NCBI GenBank assembly: GCA_947304065.1
Contig: CAMZAI010000151.1
Span: 1 to 6,655, forward strand
Source: an uncultured Clostridia bacterium
GTDB taxonomy: Bacteria; Bacillota; Clostridia; Lachnospirales; Lachnospiraceae
Direction: 5' to 3'
Length of the DNA: 6,655 nucleotides
Shown here: piece by piece, positions 5,653 through 6,655 of the stretch
How positions within the stretch are numbered: the stretch's first letter is position 1
How the letters are laid out: each line of letters begins with the position of its first letter
Notes under the pieces: model-generated
Seen by the model: only the letters and a program-made list of their open reading frames with translations
Databases searched by the model: none
Told to the model about the DNA's origin: nothing
Made by a program: the position numbers and the translations under genes

Positions 5653-6655
5653 AGATCAGGGAACTACGCATCGGACATTTCGGAAAGCTTCATAACACAA
5701 CGGTCAGGCTTGACGACGGACTGAACCTCATTTACGGAGGGAATGAGTCGGGCAAGTCTACTCTTCATGCATTTATCGGGGCGATGCTTTTCGGGCTCGA
5801 CCGCGGCAGGGGACGCGCGGGCCGGGACGATCCGTACATGAGATACCTGCCGTGGGACACGCCGGGCGCCTATCAGGGCAGTATGGATTTCGAGCACGAG
5901 GGGAAAGAATACCGCATTACCAGAGTGTTCTATCAGAAAGAGAAGTCCTGCGTGCTGACCGATCTTGAGACCGGAAGGAAGATCCCGCTTGCGGACGACA
6001 GCATTACCTCACTGATCCCGCAGCTCACAAAGACTGCATATTACAATACCGTGAGCATGGGGCAGATGAGCCTCAGATGCTCGGAGGATTTTGCGGGCGA
6101 GGTCAGGAACCATATCACAAATCTTGCCACGACGGGCGGATGCAAAGTAAATGTCGAGGGAGCGCTTGCCGAACTTGAGACGCGAAGAAAGGCGCTCGCG
6201 GGAGAACTGAAGAAGCTGGATACCGAAGCGATCCGGAACAGACAGAACGAGCTTCTCGAGAAGGAAAAAGAGGCGTCGGAGCTGGCCGAAAAGCGCAAAG
6301 CAAATCTCGAACAGGCAAAACCGCTGAGGGAAGAGATCGAGAGGCTTAAGAGCGAACTGCCGGAGACCGGAGGGCTGAGAGCCGAATGGGAACAGGCCCG
6401 GGCGGAGGCCGACGCGGCGCTTGACGCGCTTCTCAAAGCCGAGAAAAAGGAACGCGAAAGAAATACCGGAGCAGGTGAAGACGGGCGCGAAAAGGAACAG
6501 GAAAAGTTGCGCGCCGTAAAGAGAAAGAAACTGGCAGGAACGGGAATGGGCCTGCTGGCGGCCGGAGGACTCCTCTGTGTGGCCGGGAACGGGCGGTCTG
6601 CCTTGCTTATCGGCGCGGGAGTCGTGCTGCTGATGGTTTCGCTCATTGTACTGTT
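5649..6655 (+). CDS. yhaN: YhaN/Rad50-like AAA ATPase with coiled coil and membrane segments (3' truncated)
   Basis: The frame is open from GTG 5649 to the window end: 335 residues with no stop. The start overlaps the previous stop as GTGA, and AGGG (5638-5641) lies 7 nt upstream. The N-terminus has the SMC/Rad50 ABC-ATPase pattern: strand 1 KIRELRIGHFGKL (2-14), then YGGNESGKST with Walker A G30-x4-G35-K36-S37, and a Q-loop candidate Q139 in VSMGQMSL. Residues about 170-295 are rich in Glu, Lys, Leu and Arg in heptad-like runs and are probably a coiled coil. Two hydrophobic stretches follow, at about 296-313 and 318-335, predicted as a membrane hairpin as in other YhaN proteins. Signature motif, Walker B and the second ATPase lobe should lie beyond the window. 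It is the expected partner of the adjacent nuclease in DNA end processing. YhaN rather than SbcC is favoured by the membrane segments. Confidence 0.9.
   Translation, partial: MKIRELRIGHFGKLHNTTVRLDDGLNLIYGGNESGKSTLHAFIGAMLFGLDRGRGRAGRDDPYMRYLPWDTPGAYQGSMDFEHEGKEYRITRVFYQKEKSCVLTDLETGRKIPLADDSITSLIPQLTKTAYYNTVSMGQMSLRCSEDFAGEVRNHITNLATTGGCKVNVEGALAELETRRKALAGELKKLDTEAIRNRQNELLEKEKEASELAEKRKANLEQAKPLREEIERLKSELPETGGLRAEWEQARAEADAALDALLKAEKKERERNTGAGEDGREKEQEKLRAVKRKKLAGTGMGLLAAGGLLCVAGNGRSALLIGAGVVLLMVSLIVL

Noticed and set aside
6041..6646. 201-residue Ser/Phe-rich open frame on the - strand
   Set aside because: It is a complement artefact of Glu/Lys/Leu codons in the coiled coil of the YhaN-like gene; the composition is low-complexity Ser/Ala/Phe.

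Overview
The window looks like chromosomal DNA from an anaerobic, carbohydrate-degrading Firmicute, most likely a gut or rumen Clostridia (Lachnospiraceae/Oscillospiraceae type). This is inferred from AGGAGG-like ribosome binding sites, moderately GC-rich coding sequence, a GH130/GH27 glycosidase combination, an AraC-type sugar regulator, and a YhaO/YhaN-like nuclease pair typical of Firmicutes. No 16S rRNA gene or other strict marker is present, so the taxonomy is soft.

Left block (1-2168, + strand): the 3' part of a GH130 mannoside phosphorylase-like gene, a YqeY (GatB/YqeY domain) gene, and a single-domain Old Yellow Enzyme-type flavin oxidoreductase. They are co-directional with gaps of about 33 nt and no visible terminator, so they could be one transcript, although their functions are not obviously linked. 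Next comes a 160-bp gap between convergent genes. It is almost filled by one large nested inverted repeat (2174-2313) whose arms resemble the GGGGACGGTTCTTCTGTCCCC-type dispersed repeat of Firmicutes.

Middle block (2329-4583): a GH27 alpha-galactosidase-like gene on the - strand, divergent from an AraC-family regulator on the + strand. They share a short AT-rich intergenic region with a palindromic TTATA-G-TATAA core that could carry both -10 boxes. The natural reading is that the regulator senses a sugar and controls the GH27 gene. GH130 plus GH27 would fit intracellular breakdown of galactomannan-type oligosaccharides. Neither enzyme shows a secretion signal in the part visible, and no transporter lies in the window.

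Right block (4588-6655, + strand): an SbcD/Mre11/YhaO-like metallophosphoesterase starts 4 nt after the regulator's stop. It overlaps the start (GTG, 4-nt GTGA overlap) of a Rad50/YhaN-like ATPase that runs off the window. The ATPase carries a Walker A motif, a long charged coiled-coil stretch and two hydrophobic segments, suggesting a membrane-tethered Mre11-Rad50-like complex.

Most of the window is ordinary. The points most worth a second look are the nested palindrome, the altered sugar-pocket motif and Cys/His-rich insertion in the GH27 protein, the orphan Fe-S-like cysteine cluster in the flavin enzyme, and the coupling of an AraC regulator to a DNA-repair-type operon. I did not find a clear undescribed multi-gene system.
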